Assembly: GCA_003210055.1 (NCBI GenBank)
Contig: QCNS01000004.1
Span: 34,403 to 98,402, forward strand
Reading direction: 5' to 3'
From: SAR116 cluster bacterium AG-426-I14
GTDB lineage: Bacteria > Pseudomonadota > Alphaproteobacteria > Puniceispirillales > Marisalimonadaceae
DNA: 64,000 nt
The notes under the pieces are model-generated. The model did no database searches. It was not told the origin of the DNA and saw only the letters and a program-made list of their open reading frames with translations. The translations under genes were made by a program, and so were the position numbers. This document shows positions 61,113-64,000 of this stretch, in pieces (positions within the stretch are counted from its first letter, which is position 1; each line of letters starts with the position of its first letter).

Positions 61113-62183
61113 ATGAAAAAAAACAGACTTAATATTGCGACAATTCCTGGTGATGGGATTGGAAAAGAAGTTATACCTGAAGGTGTAAAAGTTTTGGAGA
61201 AGGTCTCAAAAAAATTTGATATAAATATAAATTTTGAATATTTTGATTTTGCTTCTTGTGATTACTTTAATAAATTTGGCAAAATGATGCCTGATGACTG
61301 GAAGTCAAAAATATCTAACCATGATGCACTTTACTTTGGTGCTGTAGGCTGGCCTGAAACTGTACCTGATCATGTTTCTCTATGGGGTTCTCTGTTAAAG
61401 TTTAGAAGAGAGTTTGACCAATACATTAATTTGAGACCAGTTAAATTAATGCCTGGTGTTCCCTCTCCCCTGACTAATAAAAATTCTGAAGATATAGATT
61501 TTTATATAGTTAGAGAAAATACAGAAGGAGAATATTCATCAATTGGTGGAAAAATGTTTCCGAATACAGAAAGAGAGTTTGTAGTTCAAGAAACAGTTAT
61601 GACTAGGATTGGCGTGGATAGAGTTTTAAAATATGCTTTTGATTTAGCAAAAAAAACAAAAAAGAAACACCTTACATCAGCGACAAAATCTAATGGCATT
61701 TCTATTACAATGCCTTATTGGGATGAAAGGGTTGAAGAAATAGCTAAAAATTATCCAGAGGTTGAATATAATAAATTTCATATTGATATACTGTGTGCAC
61801 ATTTTGTGTTGAATCCTCAAATGTTCAATGTTGTTGTAGGATCTAATCTTTTTGGTGATATTTTATCTGACCTTGGTCCTGCTTGCACGGGAACAATTGG
61901 AATAGCTCCATCAGGAAATATTAATCCAGAAAATGATTTTCCTTCTTTATTTGAACCTGTTCATGGCTCTGCTCCAGATATAGCTGGAAAAAATATTGCA
62001 AATCCCGTTGGACAAATTTGGGCAGGTGCTATGATGCTAGATCATTTTGGATACAAGGAAGCACATGATGAAATTTTAAATTCAATAAAAGATATTTTAT
62101 CAAAAAAAGAATTTAGAACTAGAGATCTTGGTGGATCTGCAAGCACCCAAGAGTGTGGAGATGCAATAACAAATAATATCTAA
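61113..62183 (+). CDS. Tartrate dehydrogenase/decarboxylase or D-malate dehydrogenase (TtuC/DmlA type)
   Basis: A 356-residue beta-decarboxylating dehydrogenase: IATIPGDGIGKEVIPEG, GAVGWPETVPDHVSLWGSLL and RREFDQYINLRPVKLMPG are typical of the tartrate/D-malate branch; YIVRENTEGEYSSIGG, NLFGDILSDLGPACTG and EPVHGSAPDIAGKNIANP supply substrate, metal and NAD sites. It converts D-malate to pyruvate or tartrate to glycerate. Coupled with a NIPSNAP gene upstream (AGGGTAG Shine-Dalgarno). The product glycerate could enter the glycerate kinase encoded at 50811. Confidence 0.9.
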   Translation: MKKNRLNIATIPGDGIGKEVIPEGVKVLEKVSKKFDININFEYFDFASCDYFNKFGKMMPDDWKSKISNHDALYFGAVGWPETVPDHVSLWGSLLKFRREFDQYINLRPVKLMPGVPSPLTNKNSEDIDFYIVRENTEGEYSSIGGKMFPNTEREFVVQETVMTRIGVDRVLKYAFDLAKKTKKKHLTSATKSNGISITMPYWDERVEEIAKNYPEVEYNKFHIDILCAHFVLNPQMFNVVVGSNLFGDILSDLGPACTGTIGIAPSGNINPENDFPSLFEPVHGSAPDIAGKNIANPVGQIWAGAMMLDHFGYKEAHDEILNSIKDILSKKEFRTRDLGGSASTQECGDAITNNI

Positions 62184-62185
62184 AA

Positions 62186-62944
62186 TTATTTAGACTTTTT
62201 TATTTTTTCTTTTAGTTTTTGCATTCCTGAAATCCACTTATCATAATTTTCAGTCTTATTTTTCATATATTTCAAAACTTGACTGTGTGGTAAAATTAAA
62301 AATGTTTTTTCTTTAATACCCTTAAGCACCTCTTTTGCTACTTCATCAGGTTCAAGCATGCCATCAATCGCAGCTATATCCTCTTCTCTTCCAACTGTCA
62401 TATTTGTTTTGACCGCTTGTGGACATAGAACTGATACATTTACACCAAATTCTTTATTAGATATAGCAATCCATTCAGCAAAAGCAACAGAGGCATGCTT
62501 TGTAACTGAATATGAAACAGAGTCTATGTGAGTTAACAATCCCGCCGCAGAAGAAGTTATGACTATATGACCAAACCCTTGTCTTTTAAATTGAGGTAAA
62601 ATTCTTCTACAAATATAAACATGACTCATTAAATGAATTTCCCAATTATTTTTCCATAACTCATTACTTGTACTTTCATCACCAATAGACAAGATTCCTG
62701 CATTTGAACAAAAAATATCTATTCTTTGATATTGTTCTAATATTGACTCAATAAGTTTGTTAATTTGCTCTTCTGAGGTTACATCACATTTTTTTTGAAA
62801 ATGATTATCGCTAATTTTTTTATCAATAAACTCTATGTCAGTAGCAAAAACTATTGCACCCTCGTTTAAAAAAGTTTTGACCAAAGACTTACCTATACCA
62901 TTGGCTGAACCAGTAACAATTACAATTTTATCCTTTAAAGACAT
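62186..62944 (-). CDS. Short-chain dehydrogenase/reductase
   Basis: A 252-residue classical SDR: IVIVTGSANGIGKSLVKT, CSNAGILSIGDE, VITSSAAGLLTHI and the catalytic YSVTKHASVAFAEW are complete. The EPDEVAKEVLKGIKEKTFLILPH segment is common in SDRs acting on lipophilic or xenobiotic substrates. It lies nine bases downstream of a short helix-turn-helix gene in the same direction, which may regulate it. Convergent with the tartrate dehydrogenase-like gene (gap two bases). Confidence 0.92.
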   Translation of the reverse strand: MSLKDKIVIVTGSANGIGKSLVKTFLNEGAIVFATDIEFIDKKISDNHFQKKCDVTSEEQINKLIESILEQYQRIDIFCSNAGILSIGDESTSNELWKNNWEIHLMSHVYICRRILPQFKRQGFGHIVITSSAAGLLTHIDSVSYSVTKHASVAFAEWIAISNKEFGVNVSVLCPQAVKTNMTVGREEDIAAIDGMLEPDEVAKEVLKGIKEKTFLILPHSQVLKYMKNKTENYDKWISGMQKLKEKIKKSK

Positions 62945-62953
62945 AGATATTAT

Positions 62954-63184
62954 TTATTCTTTTAATTTTTCAATTTTGGTTAAAAACCTTGATAATAAAT
63001 CTACTTCCTTAACATTTAGCTCATCAGCTAATTTTTTCATGTTATCTTCACTTGCTCTAAATAAAATACCTTCTTTTTTATTATATTTTACCCAACCATC
63101 ATTTATCATCTTTTTTACATGTCTTCTAATAGTTTCAATACTTAGACCAGAAAGTTGAGAAACTAGAGAGTAAGTTAATTTCAT
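62954..63184 (-). CDS. Short winged-helix protein, possibly the truncated end of a longer regulator
   Basis: A 76-residue protein starting MKLTYSLVSQLSGLSIETIRRHVKKMINDGWVKY, which is a helix-turn-helix plus wing (KKEGILFRASED). A helical tail then ends in KIEKLKE. Regulators with this DNA-binding pattern usually carry about 100 or more residues before it, so this may be a 3' remnant. However, GTGGAG stands six bases before the ATG, so it could be expressed as a small DNA-binding protein. It is upstream of an SDR gene and head-to-head with a 5'-truncated SDR on the other strand. Confidence 0.62.
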   Translation of the reverse strand: MKLTYSLVSQLSGLSIETIRRHVKKMINDGWVKYNKKEGILFRASEDNMKKLADELNVKEVDLLSRFLTKIEKLKE

Positions 63185-63198
63185 TTTATCTCCACTAC

Positions 63199-63627
63199 CA
63201 AATTGAAAAATTTATTTCATTAAACTTAACATCTCACATTTTGATTACTCGTGCTTTACTACCTCATTTCAAAAAAAATAAAAATGGTAGCATTATATAT
63301 ATTGGTTCTGAGTCAGCACTAAAAGCAAAAAAATATGGAAGTTTATATAGTGCCTGTAAATTTGGACTTAGAGGTTTTTCAAAATCTATAAGGGATGAAT
63401 GTTCTAATAATAATATAAAAGTAACTATAATAAATCCGGGTATGGTAAAAACATCTTTTTTTCAAAACCAAGAATTTTCTCATGGCGATAAAGTAGGGGA
63501 GTTCATCGAAACTTATGACATTGGAAAAATTGTTTTAGATATATTAAATCAAAGACAAGGTTTGGTAATAGATGAAATAAATCTGAGTCCTTTAAAAAAA
63601 GTAATAAAATTCAGGAAAAAAAAATGA
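63199..63627 (+). pseudogene. 5'-truncated SDR (C-terminal half only)
   Basis: Similarity to SDRs begins at QIEKFISLNLTSHILITRAL (from 63199), upstream of the first possible start codon (TTG at 63241), and continues through YIGSESALKAKKYG, the catalytic YSACKFGLRGFS, and INPGMVKTSFF. The cofactor-binding half with GxxxGxG and NNAG is missing, and the same frame upstream runs antisense through the helix-turn-helix gene to a stop at 63130. It cannot be a working NAD(P) oxidoreductase by itself. Its stop overlaps the rhodanese start (ATGA), so it may persist as a leader for that gene. Confidence 0.7.
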
Positions 63628-64000
63628 AAACAATGTTAATTTTTCTTCTATTAATTTCGAATGCTGTTTTTGCAGAAATTCAAAATATTGATAATAAAAA
63701 ACTAAAAAAATTATTAAAACTAGGAATTCCTGTAATTGATGTAAGGACTAAAAAAGAGTGGATTAAAACTGGAGTAATAAATAATACTTATTTAATTTCA
63801 ATGATTAATGATCAAGGAAGATATTCTTTGAAGGATTGGTATAAACAATTTTCAAAAATAGAACTGAAAGATAATGCAGTTGTTATTATTTGTGCTGTAG
63901 GAGGCAGAAGTAGTTACTTGGCAAAAATCTTACAAAACATAAATAAAGAAATTGATATTTATAATTTAGAAAAAGGAATTAATCACTGGATTGCAAATAA
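63624..64000 (+). CDS. Exported rhodanese-like protein (3' end outside window)
   Basis: 125 complete codons are visible. A signal peptide (MKTMLIFLLLISNAVFA) is followed by a rhodanese domain with PVIDVRTKKEWIKTGVI and the active-site loop in VVIICAVGGRSSYLAKIL, where the cysteine forms the persulfide (C-x3-G-R-S pattern). Periplasmic single-domain rhodaneses move sulfane sulfur or handle cyanide/thiosulfate. The start overlaps the stop of the truncated SDR by four bases (ATGA). The C-terminal end is beyond base 64000. Confidence 0.87.
   Translation, partial: MKTMLIFLLLISNAVFAEIQNIDNKKLKKLLKLGIPVIDVRTKKEWIKTGVINNTYLISMINDQGRYSLKDWYKQFSKIELKDNAVVIICAVGGRSSYLAKILQNINKEIDIYNLEKGINHWIAN

Noticed and set aside
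62835..63158. 107-codon plus-strand frame opposite the SDR/helix-turn-helix genes
   Set aside because: Antisense of two supported minus-strand genes and without any protein-family pattern.
1..64000. tRNA, rRNA, CRISPR arrays, IS elements, phage genes or riboswitches
   Set aside because: I looked through all intergenic gaps and found no cloverleaf-like segment, repeat-spacer pattern, transposase, integrase or recognisable riboswitch core; gaps are short and AT-rich.

Overview
The window is strongly AT-rich (runs of A/T in every intergenic gap, A/T-ending codons) and densely packed. No gap between genes exceeds about 260 bases, and stop/start overlaps such as ATGA and TAATG are frequent. There is no rRNA or tRNA to place it. 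The gene content points to a free-living, streamlined, low-GC marine alphaproteobacterium: a Fur lacking CxxC cysteines, dipeptide-type ABC transport, a form-II-like molybdenum hydroxylase, CaiB CoA-transferase, urease, a lytic transglycosylase of the DVGCMQVN type and many hydroxy-acid enzymes. This affiliation is inference. No phage, transposase, IS or CRISPR was seen.

Region 1 (1-13277) is a divergent catabolic module around a LysR regulator (9887). Leftward run two sulfatases, a complete dipeptide-type ABC importer and a two-piece UxaA/SuyB-type dehydratase whose small subunit is cut by the window edge. Rightward run LysR, an AbrB-type membrane protein, a DapA/KDG-aldolase-family enzyme and a GFA protein. 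Together they suggest import of a sulfated sugar acid or similar anion, cytoplasmic desulfation, dehydration and aldol cleavage.

Region 2 (13282-22814) holds a threonine synthase followed by an iron island: ferric ABC permease, Fur, ferric binding protein, sterol-desaturase-family di-iron enzyme, secreted DUF4856 protein, Bfd, bacterioferritin and an unrecognised 174-residue protein. At least four good Fur-box-like sites lie here, one of them a perfect 31-bp palindrome. A 47-residue membrane peptide is hidden in this stretch.

Region 3 (22798-41945) is a catabolic patchwork: CoxSLM-type molybdenum hydroxylase; a beta-decarboxylating dehydrogenase with an ABM protein, a four-carbon acid sugar kinase and RraA; a two-subunit acyl-CoA dehydrogenase with enoyl-CoA hydratase; thiolase/esterase/SixA; a gate-domain transporter, MFS and CaiB transferase; and a photolyase-like protein with its FAD domain first, next to a metallo-beta-lactamase-fold hydrolase.

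Region 4 (41942-47281) is a complete urease operon ureDABCEFG, preceded by the 3' remnant of a DUF1989 (urea-amidolyase-associated) gene.

Region 5 (47267-64000) mixes an MFS carrier, nitroreductase, transglycosylase, enoyl-CoA hydratase, glycerate kinase, GST, glycosyltransferase, haloalkane-dehalogenase-like hydrolase, GAF protein, 10TM metal exporter, HSL esterase, L-fuconate dehydratase with lactate-type oxidase, NIPSNAP with tartrate/malate dehydrogenase, and SDRs. Near 63190 two 5'-truncated genes meet head to head, which looks like a deletion scar, followed by a secreted rhodanese cut by the window end.
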